Positions 34,501-46,509 are shown, numbered from the stretch's first letter. The stretch: DNA of 64,000 nucleotides from Ananas comosus (GCF_001540865.1 NC_033631.1:2297935-2361934), one strand, 5' to 3'. Numbers and translations are program-made. The notes: generated by a model not told the origin, from the letters alone.

Positions 34501-35418
34501 GATCATTCTGTAGTGAGTGACGCGAAAGCTACTTTAGCTAAAGAATTTGACATGAAAGATCTTGGTATTGCTAATACCATTCTTAGTATGAAAGTAAGTA
34601 TTGAAAGGCAAGTCATCTCCCTTAGCCAGACTTATTATATTGAGCAGCTACTTTCTACCTGGGGATATAGTGATTGTAAACCGAGTGAGACACCATGTGA
34701 TTATAATAAAAGATTGAGTCCTAATGAAGGGACCAGTGTGGATTAATTAAAGTACTCGAAACTGATCGGTAGTCTCATGTATGCTATGAGTTGCACTAGA
34801 CCCGACATCGCCTTTATAGTTGGCATGCTGAGTCGTTTCACTAGTAACCCTAGTAAAGAGTATTGGGATGCCCTTAATAGGCTGATGAGATACCTTAAAG
34901 GTACGAAAGATTATGTTCTATGTTATTCTGGTTATCCTCCAATTGTGGATGGATATTTTGATGCCTCATGGTGCTCAGAAATTGGAAATAGTAAGTCCAC
35001 AAGTGGATATGTATTCACTTTAGGTGGAGCTGTTATTACTTGGAAATCGAAAAGACAGACTTGTATTGCTTTGTCGTCTATGGAATCAGAACTTTTTGCT
35101 TTAGCTTCCGCTGGCGAAGAGGCGAAATGGATAAAGAATTTGATTTTGGATATTCCTTTGACTCGGCTACAGATTAATTCTTTAAGCCTGTTCTGTGATA
35201 ATCAAGCAGCTGTCCAAGTTGTCAAAAATACTTTCTTTAATTCAAAGAGAAGACATGTGAGACTGAGACATGCGTTGTTGAATTATCTGAGAGAACAAGG
35301 GGTTATCACCTTGATCGATGTGAGATCGAAGGATAACATGGCCGATACTCTCACAAAAGGTATGCCTAAAGATCGATTATTCAAAACGGTGGGGGAAATG
35401 GGTTTAAAGACTATGTAG
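31557..35418 (+). pseudogene. Copia Gag-Pol polyprotein, multiply interrupted
   Basis: Fragments read in order give a full copia polyprotein. Gag is at 31557-32164 with a break near 31832. A zinc knuckle follows at 32285-32326 (CHNCGKWGHWAAEC). Protease is near 32455 (WWLDSGATCHA). The pre-integrase finger gives LYNRLGHVN and CEVCAQAK. The integrase core gives HSDLCDF and SDRGGEY (to 33268, then a frameshift). Reverse transcriptase starts CKWVLKKKLNSDGS and has YVDDMLIF near 34470. RNase H gives GYFDASWCSE and SSMESELFAL, ending at 35418. Stops or shifts interrupt it near 31832, 32163, 33268, 33390, 33660, 33982, 34387 and 34746. A single founder copy would need several repairs, so it is not autonomous. 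Confidence 0.93.
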
Positions 35419-36526
35419 ATTAGTCTTAATTACCATTTACTTACCTTCTAACTGTATGTTTTGAATTATCGAATCTTCCTTTGGTGGTCAAGCACAATTT
35501 ATATGTTTCATCGATGTTCATGGTTGCAAACTAATTTGAAAAGGGTGAGTTGTCTTATTCCAAACTTGATAAAGATGACTTTAATATAGTTCAAAGTTCT
35601 ACCTGGAAAGCTTGTGTCATTCCAAACTTGATGATACAATGCAACTAGGTTGGACTATTCTTTTCTTGGTTAAATGATCTCATTCCAAACTTGATGCTAG
35701 ATTATTTGACTTTAAAGAATCTGTAACTGTGACATTCCAAATTGAAACATAGAAATAGCTATCTGCATAAGAAGCCTGTTGGTATTGGTCGTGTTCTTTG
35801 AAACTAGACAATGATTATTCTCTTACAAATAAACTTAAGTTGATGGCTATTTGTAAATCAAACTATTTAGGCTTTGTTTATAATTTATGAAACTGGCTTG
35901 ATGTTTATGAACATGATATTATGATGCTTTATGACATTAATATATGTTCTTCTCTGCCTGATGTTATGATGCTAAGTTCTTTTAGTATAACTAGACACGT
36001 TTAGTAGATTATTCAAATGATTAAATTCATGATAATATGAAATTTATATTTGATACTCTACAGAGGATGGCAGGGATGGAGGAGAGCCTAATAAGTGGGA
36101 TCCTGATCAGGATGATCTATTTGATGAATGAATATATATATATCATTTAGAGTGTACGGGGACTTGACAGTTCACCTACTATTGCCCGTTTTGATGGAAT
36201 CCATTTACTTAAGACTTGCTTTTTGCTATTTCTAATTTGTGAATATTATTATGCCTTTTTCTTGCATTTGTAAGGTTTTGGATTATTTGATTGGCCTACA
36301 TATATATCTAACTTTTATGCATATGTTGGTTGTGAACTGATTTTGAGAATTATTTTGAGTATGCTGATCTCAGAACAGATTCATGATAAGATTGATTCAC
36401 TCCTTTGGATGGCAATTCATGATTGAGTTTTAATCCGAGTTGATTGTCTTGGACTGAATGTGGATGATTCATACTTGTTTGAACATTACACTGACCACCG
36501 TATTGGATTGTGCTGTATGGAAAACA
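35419..36526 (+). other. Non-coding tail of the copia element with repeated ATTCCAAACTTGAT motif
   Basis: About 1.1 kb between pol and the polypurine tract without coding potential. ATTCCAAACTTGAT occurs at 35557-35570, 35619-35632 and 35682-35695, with a decayed copy at 35734. The same word with a final C lies in the LTRs (30823, 30997, 36743). Confidence 0.8.
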
Positions 36527-36537
36527 TAGGAGGAGAT

Positions 36538-36821
36538 TGTTGGATATATTGTTATTGGATATATTGTTATATATAATCCAAATAATATGTTCATGTTGGA
36601 TATATTGTTATATATATAATCCAAATAATATGTTCACATACAAGCCCAATAGGTGAAAGTTATTGAGGCCCATATTAACTGGAGCCCAATAGCTTATTTA
36701 TTAACCCTGGGTTTCCCTAAGCTGGAGGTAACACTGTTGAGCGTTCCAAACTTGACGACTCTTGGTGTAATACTTCAAGCACCCAAAACACCATCTATTC
36801 TCAAAACCCTAACCTCCAATA
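36538..36821 (+). repeat. 3' LTR of the copia element
   Basis: A 284-bp LTR matching the 5' LTR without its 174-bp duplication and with a 14-bp extra repeat (tggatatattgtta) at its start. The terminal CAACA reads CAATA, a C-to-T change at the integrase recognition end. Confidence 0.92.
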
Positions 36822-36826
36822 AGTGG

Positions 36827-37091
36827 AAAGGGGGCAGATCTCGGAATGGGAAACCTGCCGCATTTCCTGCCCCACTAACACCAAATCCGTCTTGTTTTCG
36901 GTCCTGCCTCTATGACAGGATGAAATCCATGTCCTTAGTCTATCCAATCTAAAAAATCTGCCTCCTACCAATGACTCGAATCCTCCCCGTCTACTAATTT
37001 CTTTGTTTTTTAACTCAAATTTAAATTAAATACACTTAAAATTTTATAAATTATATTTATTTTAAAAAGAAGAAACACTTAAAACTCAAAT
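36827..37091. other. Short spacer, nothing recognised
   Basis: The first 130 bp are less AT-rich and resume the sequence interrupted by the copia insertion at 30631. No gene is recognised. Confidence 0.4.
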
Positions 37092-39222
37092 AATATTGGT
37101 CTTTTTGGGAAAAAAAATCTTCTAATTTTGCATTTTTGTAAAAGTGTATCATTTTTTTCAATTTTTCAGATTTGGATCAAAAATTTTGAAAATTCACCAA
37201 AATACCCCTGTGCCGTAAATGCACGGGTATCTCTCCTTCTTCGCCTACACCTTGCGTGCTATGTTTCTACCGTCGATGGTAGACTTGAGCGCTTATCCTA
37301 TCTTCGCTGCCTTCGCACTAACTTCTCTGTCGTGTCCACATCGTGAACAACTTACGAGTGAGAGGAATACGATGAACTTGACCTGCTCATTGTCGTGGTT
37401 GCTCGATGCTTCGCCAGAGACGGAGACGAAATTGGCAGAGAAGGAGGCTGATTCTTGATCAAGAATGCTTCCGAAGCATGTTTGCAGCGGGCATAGTCAA
37501 CAGCGACGAGGTGGTGGTGATAGTGAAAGGAAAAAATATCTGGCGATGCGATGCAATGTTGCACTATTTATTACAAAGTTGCACTATTCAAACATATGTT
37601 GCACTATTTAGTAAGAAAATTATACTAATTTACAGTTTAATATATGTATCAAATAGTATTACTTTCTTGCTAAACTAGTGAAGTTATTCGTGCATTGCGG
37701 TAGGCTAATGCTATAGAAGATAAAAGATTGACAAAGTTAAAATTTTACAATTTTTTCACTTGTTATGAGACATCAATAGATACAAATAGAAAATATAATA
37801 CAGATATGTACAAATGTAGCAAAACTTACAACAGCAAATAAATTATACATAATAATAATGAAAGAAGCGGTAATAGAGTTATTACTCCCTACGCATCTTG
37901 ATCGGCCCGTCGAGATCGGAGAGGCAATTCCAGTTCTCCACGTCGCCTCCACCGCCATTGTTGGCGTCGAGCTTCTCCTTGATCATGGCCACGTCGATGC
38001 CGTACGGATCCCCCTACACCACCACTTCTTCCCCCTCATTGACTCCAAATCCATCGCACTTCACCGCGCCGTTACGATCCTTGGAACCCTAATTTCAATC
38101 TCCACATAATTTAAAAAAACAAAAGATTAAGAAAAATACAAAAAATTGAACCCTTTTTGTGCAGTAAAAAGAAGCAAAAAGAAAAAAAAAGTGATAAAAA
38201 AGAGTACGAAGAGATCTTGTTTTACTCTTTTTTTAAAAAAAGTGATTTGTTTAGATGAAAATGGATTGTGTGAATACATATATTAGAAAGCGAGCAGGTC
38301 GGAAGACGAAGCATCAGGAGAGATGGGGTGGGAAAGTGAAGCATCAGGGAGTGGGAAGCGGGGTGAAGGAGGAGCTGCCACGTGCCAAACTAAAATTGAA
38401 CCTTTCTTGTGCACAAGAAAAAGCAAAAAGAAAAAAAAAATGTGATAAAAATGAGTATAAAGAGATCTTATTTTACTCTCTTTTTTTAAAAGTAATTTAT
38501 TTAGATGAAAATGGATCATGTGAATACATTAATTAGAAAGCGGGCGGGTGGGAAGACGAAGCATCGGGAGAGATGGGGTGGGAAAGTAAAAGCATCGGGG
38601 AGTGGGAAGGGAGGTGAAAGAAGAATTGTCACGTAGCAAACTCCATAAGAAATAATGTATAGGTATTAGAAAACTCTATGAGGAATAATGTATAGGTATT
38701 AGATAATGCAACATACGTTCAAATAGTGAAACAATTTTTTTTTTTTTTTAAATAGTGCAATATCGCACCGTCTACTAGATTTTTCTCTTTCACTATCATC
38801 GCCACTTTGCTGCCGCAGCTACACTCTAGAACCTACTTCAGAAGCATCCTTGACTAGTGATCATTATTCTCCTCCTCCGCCACCTCTATCTCCGTCTCCG
38901 GCGATACTTTAAGCGGCGCTACTCTCGTCTATCCACAGCGACCTTGCAGAAGAATGTCGACAAGGGCCACAACCACGACCATAAAGCAAGCCAACTTTTG
39001 TCATTGTCCTTTCACTCGTGCGCGAGGTAGAAAAGGATAACGGCGGTGACGTTGGTGTGGTGGAGTGAGAAGAAGCAGGAGAGAAAAAGAGCAGGGAGAA
39101 TAGAGGTATCTTGGTCATTTAAAAAATGTCGGACTGAATATATAAAAATAGAAAAAATGGTCCACTTTTGCAAAATCTCAAAACTAGTATTTTCTTTTTG
39201 CTAACAGGCCACTAATATTCTA
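37092..39222. mobile_element. Long-inverted-repeat (Mutator-like?) non-autonomous element
   Basis: The left edge, read from 37092 (aatattggtc, ttttgca, aaaagtgtatcattttt, ccaaaatacccctg), mirrors the right edge read backwards from 39222 (aatattagtggcc, ttttgcaaaagtggacca, tgaccaagatacctct). The imperfect inverted repeats are about 120 bp, which suggests a Mutator-like element. No transposase is visible. The interior holds CT-rich host-like stretches (37220-37460, 38770-39080), conceivably captured exons, and a 250-bp tandem duplication. A clean target duplication was not found. Confidence 0.45.
38145..38642. repeat. 250-bp tandem duplication
   Basis: Unit 1 (38145-38394) and unit 2 (38395-38642) share attgaacc, agcaaaaagaaaaaaa, agagatctt, tttagatgaaaatggat, ggaagacgaagcatc and gagatggggtgggaaagt in order. 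A shorter 33-bp duplication (aataatgtataggtattag) follows at 38643-38705. Confidence 0.88.
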
Positions 39223-41165
39223 CAAAAAATTAAAGTTGTATGATAATTTAAATATATTTATTTATTTTGGATAGAATAACATTAGGACTTGGCTGGACAA
39301 ATAAGGGCGGATTATTATTTTTTTTTATCGCTTTTTCATCCTGTCTTTTTTGAAATATAAAAATGAGTGAAGCTATACTTATAAACAAATTTTACAATAC
39401 TTTATAAGTCAACATACTTGACGGTATTTAATCGGTAGAAAAATATAAATTATAAAAAAAAATATAATTTATAATATTCAAAATAAAAAATCTAATCATT
39501 AAGTTATAAAATTTATAAATTTTGTAATGATCAAAGCGTTTTCTTTATAAAAATACCAGTCACTCTCATTTAGGTTTCGTGTGGGTCGTACGTTTCGTAT
39601 ATCGCAATGAGTCGGTTATGATATATTTTCTATAAAATTTTATCAAAAAATACATAAATATATCCCCGTATATTTTTATCACGGCTCCATTTTAATCTAA
39701 TAATGTGAATCTCAATACCGGAGTAAACCTTAGTGCCCCATTCGAGCGAATCTGGCCGGAAGCTCTACCGGCCTGGATCCATTTTGCATCCCGAGGTCCA
39801 TTTAGCCCTTTGTTCATTTATTTAGAGTTAGTTAGGATCGACCGATTTTTGCCCTAAAAGCTACTGAGTTATTAACGGCCCAATTCAACTCCCCTTCCTT
39901 TATTTCCATCGCACTCTCTCCTTCTTCCACTCCTCTTCCTCTTACAATCTACTGAATCCATGAACTTTGAGGAATTAATCTTTCCATTCTTGAGGGAGGG
40001 ATTCGATGGGTTCTTGAAATCTTAGCGGGATTCAAGAAAATGCGCTTCTTGGTGCTGTAGGTGCGAGGTTCTCGGCCGCATTGCAGGTTTGCCTTCATCC
40101 CCTCCTTTCATTTGCCAAGATTTTTTATTTTCTTTGTCGAACTTTTTCATTCAATAAACTTTTGTTTCGGCACATTTCTTTAAACCATGATTGGACGTCA
40201 AAATAAGTTATTCACCGTTCTTATCTAGATCACGTGAATATTTTATTTAGTATATTTTTTAATTTATTTAAAAATATTTAATATTTGAAAAAATAAGAAG
40301 TGTGATTAAATGTTTAGAAATGATATCATATTCGGCTTTGGAGTCGTTTTTTTTTCGGAATAAGATAAACCTATGACATACTATCATGTATGTCAGAACT
40401 TTTCGAGGAGTAAAAATCAAACTCCTATATTTCTATCATGCAAGAAAATCTTCATATCGAGTATGTTGTCACCGGATGTCTTATTATGACATCCAAGCAA
40501 GGCTTGTGAGGATTTTTCTTTTGTAATTGTAAGCTACGAGTCTGATTTTTTGCTTCTCGAAACGTCTTGACATCCATGATTTCGTAGGATAATATATTTT
40601 ATCTATGAAGTGATTTATCTTTTTCCAAGAAGATGACTTTGTAGGCCGAATATGGTATGCCATGCTAGACATTTGATCACGCTCCTCACGTACCAAATAC
40701 TGCAAGCTTTTTGAGTAAATCAAAGACGTATGCTGAACAAGATGTTCAAGCATCCAAGCGGGGCCTTTGTTTGCTCAACTATGCAGAAACCAATGGAGGA
40801 GAAGTATGAGTAGATGTCTATATTAGCATATCATATTCACTTTCCAACTCTGTTTTTTTAGAATAAGATAAATCACCTCATAGGTAAAACGAACTATTCG
40901 AATAGCTCATTGACTATCAGCACCTTACAAGGGCTTGTGACAATGATGCATGAACATTGTGTCCGACACATCTTTTATTTACCCAAGAAAAATGTAGCAC
41001 ACGAGAAGTATGGTTGATCTTGTAGGTTGAGTTATTTATTCAAACGAATCATGGCAGCCAAGACCTTTTGAGGGACTACCCGCATACTCTTTCTTAGATG
41101 ACAATCACAAAAGAAAATTCTCATGGTGCACGAGTTATCATTGAATAACATCCGAAAAAGCTGAT
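39223..41165. other. Intergenic sequence with one possible gene-start remnant
   Basis: 39570-39740 carries a Tourist-like end similar to 2206-2425. 39880-40095 is CT-rich and leader-like (ctctctccttcttccactcc). A frame of about 23 codons opens at 39960 and closes at 40025. The rest resembles fragments of the MITE family at 41166. No gene can be supported. Confidence 0.4.
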
Positions 41166-41521
41166 AGGCCCTATTTGGATGTCGAAACAAGTTATTCAGC
41201 GATAACTTATGCGCTCCTAGGATTTCTTTTTTATGTGATTGCTAACTAGGAGTTCGATTTTTTTCTTCTTAGAAGTTTATCCATGATTTGGTAGGATAGT
41301 GTATTTCACCTGCGAGATGATTTATCCTACTTCGCAAGAATGACTTGAAGGCTAAAAATGGTATGTCTTTCTAGACATTTGACCATGTTCCTCGTTTACC
41401 AAATTTTACGAGCTTCTTGAGTTAATCAAGGAAATATTTTGACATGATATTCATGCATCCAAAGAGGGCTATAGTGCACAAGTTATCAAGGTATACGTTA
41501 TTCTGACATCCAAGTTGGCCT
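41166..41521. mobile_element. MITE with GGATGTC inverted repeats
   Basis: The left end AGGCCCTATTTGGATGTC pairs with the reversed right end AGGCCAACTTGGATGTC. About 356 bp, no coding capacity and no clear target duplication. Similar ends occur at 40185-40200 and 40488-40500, so older relatives are next to it. Confidence 0.5.
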
Positions 41522-41699
41522 TCAAGTTCTTACTGGTTTGCAGTTTCTAATTACATTGCCAATGTCAGAATATAAGATGGTTCTACTAGTGTGTAAACAG
41601 ATAATTTAAATCACAGAAAACACTTTAAGTTAGAGTCAAGGAATAATGTCATGCCATATAACTTTAGTTATTGAAGTTGATCTGATTGGGTTCTACTAT

Positions 41700-42726
41700 T
41701 TCATAAAGGATAAACGATCACTTTGATTGGATCTGATATTTTACAGAGAGACAGATAGTGAGAAAAGGAGAGAGAGAGAAATAAGAAGATAGCAGAAAAG
41801 ACTGCTCTTTTCATTCCTTCTTGATTGAAATTTGGAAGTTCAGAATGCACTTTTATAGGCCTTATGGAGCTGATTTTTTTATTTATTTTAACATAAGGAA
41901 AATGCACTACAGTACGAGAAGTAAAGACAGCGCCCTAGTAAACACTAATAGGATATTATCCCAATTATATTTATTAATGCGAAGCATGCATCATTCCCAA
42001 TAAACCTTGTTCTCAAGGTTAAGATTAATTGCAATCCTGACTAAGGAGCTTCTAAAAGGATTTTTCCCAATCAAACGGATTGGTAAGGTATTGTCCATGC
42101 ATGCTCATGGTCTCATTTCTTTCCGCCTCATGCAGAAAGATCAATATCAAATTCTCAAAATATCAAATTCTCAAAATGTCAAATCGGTCAACCCTACCTT
42201 CACATGTGCTGTTCTTGATAGTGTTACCACGAACTTATATCATATTTCTTTATTATAAATCTCTGATAGGTTGTTCCTCTGTTTCAAAAGGCTGTGATTA
42301 TTTCTCCTTGAATGTAAAAGGTTTAGATTGTCACTTTCTGACCTGAAAAGCCATCTTTTTGCTGCTCTTCAACTATAGAAATCATTTGCTGCTTACGTCT
42401 CTGTTTGGTGCCTTATCTGATTAATAGTAAATTCTTTATTGCCTTCGCCACTTTGACTTTTATTGACCGAAGAGGTAACTGTTGCTCTCCTCACAATTGC
42501 ACGAAATCTGCAGCTATAATAGCAGATGGTCAATACAGCAGTATATCACTCTAGAGCTCCTCATGTAAGCGAAGTTTGGTACTTATTCCAATAATCAGAT
42601 TCTTATGATTGCTGAGGATAGTGTTGATAGTATTCATGTCAGTCTGTAGCTTTCTAAACTGAGAATCAGTCTTCTTTCTTGGGAATTCAATCTCCTTCTT
42701 CTAAAAACCTTTGCATGCTAGAGTAA
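41700..42726 (-). repeat. Diverged dispersed repeat, copy A (LTR/gypsy-tail-like)
   Basis: It shares with 43740-44340 and 45715-46300, in the same order, aacaatcactttgat-like, gagaaag-rich, gccttatgg, ccctagta-acactaat, gcatcattc, cttctcctcaag / cttgttctcaag, aaaaggattttcc and tccatgc phrases. On the minus strand the ttgaggagaaggttgat phrase resembles the end of some gypsy polyproteins just before the 3' LTR. I infer a retrotransposon origin but cannot fix boundaries. Confidence 0.5.
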
Positions 42727-43722
42727 CAAGGTTTAAAGTGCCGTGGCACGGGGGCATGCCACTTTCTTTCTGGCATGGTACGGCACCGGCACGCTTCCGC
42801 GCCGACACATGGTGTGCTTGCGTGCCGATAGATACGCATGACCTCCTACTGGCACGCTTTGACACGGATTATTTCAGCTTTTTCGGTCCTAATAAGCTCT
42901 TATAATGTTATTTTGAAAAATTTAATTAAATAATTATAAATATTTGCTATGTATAGCTTACTATACTCATCAATTAACATACTTGTAAGGTTTTTTGTAT
43001 GTAAAATACAACTATACCTGATGCAGAATAGAAATTTTGACAGGTTAGAATTTTAAAAATGCAAAGATTTTTTTCTTTCTTTCTTTTGACCATATTACAG
43101 TCTTTCTTTTATAAAATACAAAAAATAATTTTTAAAATTATTTGAAACAATTATTTTTAATTATTTTTTTCCAAAAATGAGTAGATCTATCAAAAAAATT
43201 AAGTGATAAATTATATGACAAATAAATTAAATAAATTTAAATATCAATTGATTTAATTTAACTAATTAACTTTTAATTTTATCAGTATTTTCAATCTTCT
43301 AATGCAAAAATAAAATTTTATGTTTGATGTGCCTCAAAATTTGTTTATTGAGTTCGATTTTGTTCCTCTAATTCGGCAAGAGTTTCACGGTGCAACAAAT
43401 TTTGATAAAATAATTTGTGAAGAAAAAATGGATATTTGTGGTGAAAGCGGAGGGCTCGGGGGTACCCGGAATGTTTTGAGTACCCCAAAAAACAAAACAA
43501 AAAAAAAGCAAAAAGCAAAAAAAAGCAAAAAAAAGAACACAGTGCTGGCACGGCACTGTGCCGCGGCATGCATCGCCGTGCTGCTCTGTCTCATGCGGCA
43601 CAGCCCCGCGTGCCGCGGCATGGAGGGGGGATCCGAGATCCCCCTTGTATCATGCCCCCTTCTTGGGGGCACCGTACGTGCCGCCCCGTACCATACGGCA
43701 CGGGGCGGCACTTCAATCCTTG
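42727..43722. mobile_element. hAT-type MITE with GGCACGG-rich ends, intact boundaries
   Basis: Left terminus CAAGGTTTAAAGTGCCGTGG; right terminus reversed CAAGGATTGAAGTGCCGCCC. It is flanked by a perfect 8-bp target duplication TAGAGTAA (42719-42726 and 43723-43730), diagnostic for hAT-like elements. The subterminal zones are packed with overlapping GGCAC/GTGCC words (42735-42860 and 43550-43710). The 700-bp centre is AT-rich with a poly-A/GC-poor run (43490-43540). It has no transposase and is the same family as 9424-10279. Confidence 0.85.
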
Positions 43723-43739
43723 TAGAGTAAGGAACATGT

Positions 43740-44344
43740 ATGGGCGTGGATATTGGATGATACAATGATAAACAATCACTTTAAGGGGACTGAACCTTTA
43801 AGAGAGAAAGAGTAGAGAAAGTGGGAGAGAAAGTTGCGTAAAGAAGATTACAGAAATGACAAGTTATTTTAGTTCATTACTTGATTAAACCCTAGGTATA
43901 CATATCAAAAGGCCTTATGGGCCTAATATTTAGAGTTGATCTAAATGAGAAATATTGCCTGAGTAATGGTGATAAAGAAAGTACCCTAGTATACACTAAT
44001 ATTATTTGTTCTTTACTAAAATAATCAATTGAAAGTAACTCAACTATCTTTTTGAATGTGAAGAATGCATCATTCTACCACCGAACAAAATCAACCTTCT
44101 CCTCAAGATTCAGAATCATTGCAAACCTTGCTGAAGTGCCTTTAAAAGGATTTTCCTCAATTGAGGTTTGATAAGGAAAAGTCCATGCGGCTCCTAGTGT
44201 CATTGTTTTCTTCATGTACAAAGATCAATATCAAGCTGCCAAAATGTTGAAGCTATTGGTTGCACTGTCACACGTGTTGCTCTTGATAAATTTTACAAAT
44301 GCTCTTGTATCAGGAAGTTGTTATTTCTTTGTTGTAAATGTGGT
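43740..44344 (-). repeat. Diverged dispersed repeat, copy B, first part
   Basis: It parallels 41700-42250 (see that entry for shared phrases). The copy is interrupted at about 44345 by an AT-rich MITE-like insertion and resumes at about 45715. Confidence 0.5.
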
Positions 44345-45714
44345 AATTCTTAATTTGGTTCATGATTGGAATAGGATGGGAAATGGATAGGATGGGAAAT
44401 GGAATTGGATTGCATTCAAATGGGAAATAGAATGATGAATCATCTAAAAATATTTGGTTCATTATTGAAATAGAAATCGGAATGGACATCTAGGGCGTGT
44501 TAGGTTCAAAAGATAAATTAGGATTGGAATGGGAATTAGAATGGACTGGAATCAGAAACGGAATGTTAAAATCCTCCAATATGTTTGGTTTAGAATAACA
44601 ATCGGAATCAAAATAGTTGATTCCTATTTTCATTGTTTGGTTGAGATAGAAAAACTTTTGGTTATTGAACTAAAATAAATTTAAAATTAAAATATAAAAT
44701 AGAAAAATATTTTAAACTTGAAACATAGAACTACATTTATAATTTAAATTCAAACTGAAAATTAAATATTAAAAATTTGCATCAAAATTTTAAAATGATA
44801 AGTCAAAATTTTAAATGTAAATTTTTTTAAAAAAATTAAAATTTGAAATTGAGTGGACAATTCAAAATATAAAACTAATTTTCGGTTTGATTCAAATTCA
44901 AACTTAAAATTATAATTTAAATTCCAATTTGAATCTATAAAATTTAATTTAAAATTTAAGTAAAATTTAAAATTTAAAATTTTAACATATAATTGAAATT
45001 GAAATTGAAATTTTGGTATTCATAGGTCGAATTCAAAATGCTTGATTGAATTTAAATTTTAATTTAAGTGCAAATTAAAATTTAAATTTTGCAATATTTT
45101 ATCAAATATTACAAATTAAAATTTTGCAATATTTTATCAAATATTGCAAATTAAAATTTTGCAATATTTTTGCAAATTAATTTAAATGCATATTAAAATT
45201 AAAAATTAAAAATTAAATTTAGCTTCAAATTAAAAATATAAAATATAGTTGAGATATTTTCAAAATAAACATTCATTCCTGCGAGGTTCAATTTCCAATT
45301 CGGCCTCCTAGGCCGGATTGGAAAAAAAGGTGAATGGATGATTCTCATTCCACCCGAAAATTAGAATCAGAATGGGATTCCCGCATACCAATCACCTACA
45401 AATGGCATCGTCCATTTTGGTTCTGATTCCTGGGTGAAAAGGGGGCGAACCAGATACGGCCCTAGAATTTTGAGAGAGACTTTTGGTTAAGAGAGAGGAG
45501 AGTGATAAAGGCAGAGCACGTGCGCGGNNNNNNNNNNNNNNNNNCGAGTAAAGTTTCATTTGTTGAGTTTCGTAATTCAAAATTCAAAGCCGAATTGGGC
45601 CATTCCTATTTTAGAGTGGAATAGGAATCGTAATTCATTTCCTATAAAACAAATAACAACTGTCGAAATCAGTAAATCTCTTTCTGATTCCAGAGTCTAA
45701 AATAGGTGAAGCAA
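44345..45714. mobile_element. AT-rich MITE-like insertion(s) with assembly gap
   Basis: The edges carry ggaataggaatcg / ggaatgggaat-type words in inverse orientation (44390-44640 against 45590-45720), typical of a common plant MITE type. The interior is built from aaatttaaaattt words and a 35-bp tandem repeat (ttgcaatattttatcaaata, about 45078-45180). It contains a run of 17 N at 45528-45544. No coding sequence. Confidence 0.5.
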
Positions 45715-46500
45715 ACAAGGCTAAATGCTTCTAATTGCTACATTTGGCCAGTAAAACTTCGCTTTGTTGCTCTTCAACAATCAAACTTATTTGACTCCCC
45801 TCTACTCTAACAATCTAATGCTCTATGTGATTAATAGCAAATGTGCCGTTCATCTTTCCCTTCTTTAACCCCCGATATTGATTGGAGTAACAAACAGGAT
45901 TATACACAATTATTTGTTGTTTATTTTCTCCCAATCGCACAATACTAAGGTTTGATGCATCTATAGATGGTTGATACAAGCACACAACAGTATGCTACTC
46001 TTGAATTCTTGGTGTAGACCGTCTTATCTGATTTGTAAGAATTTCTTCAGATAGGCCTGTCATTTACCTAGATAGTTCTTCGAAGCATACTCAATATTCT
46101 CGTATCATTTTGTGATGCGGCTTGTCAAAAGTTTATCAGCATCAATGTAGGAATGGGTAGTAAAGGAACCCTTTGTTATAGACTTGTCATGGACATATTT
46201 CACTTGATGTAGGTTCGTGAGTGTGGAGCCTGGTACTCATGCCAACAACCAGAATTTGACATGGATAGATTTTCACTTGATGCAGATTCACAAGCGTTGA
46301 GCTTTGTACCTATGCCAACAACCACATTTTTAGGACTGTTGATGGTTTTGGTGATGGTCTTTACCTCGCACTATACAAACCGAGCATCATTAGTTGTCTT
46401 TCTATTGTATTTACTCTCCATCTTATTCAAAGAACCTTTATATGCAAAAATCTGGATCATGCATTAGCTATGTACCAAATAATACCGAAGATCACTTCTA
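45715..46500 (-). repeat. Diverged dispersed repeat, copy B, second part
   Basis: It resumes the alignment to copy A: ttgctcttcaac, tgattaatagcaaat, gattggagtaacaaac and tggtacttatgcc-like phrases correspond to 42360-42600. No gene is called. Confidence 0.45.
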
Positions 46501-46509
46501 TCGTTTCGA

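Larger units (their letters stand above)
30632..36821 (+). mobile_element. Complete but inactivated Ty1/copia retrotransposon
   Basis: A 6190-bp element bounded by a perfect 5-bp target duplication AGTGG (30627-30631 and 36822-36826). The 5' LTR is 30632-31075, the 3' LTR is 36538-36821, and a polypurine tract TAGGAGGAGAT (about 36527-36537) abuts the 3' LTR. The domain order protease-integrase-RT-RNaseH gives the copia superfamily. The LTRs differ in length (444 against 284 bp) because of a 174-bp duplication in the 5' one. The final CA of the 3' LTR has become TA. About 1.1 kb of non-coding sequence separates pol from the polypurine tract. Confidence 0.93.

Noticed and set aside
43345..43779. 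Cluster of overlapping frames on both strands around 43.3-43.8 kb
   Set aside because: Generated by the GC-rich subterminal repeats of the hAT-like MITE; no homology to a protein family.
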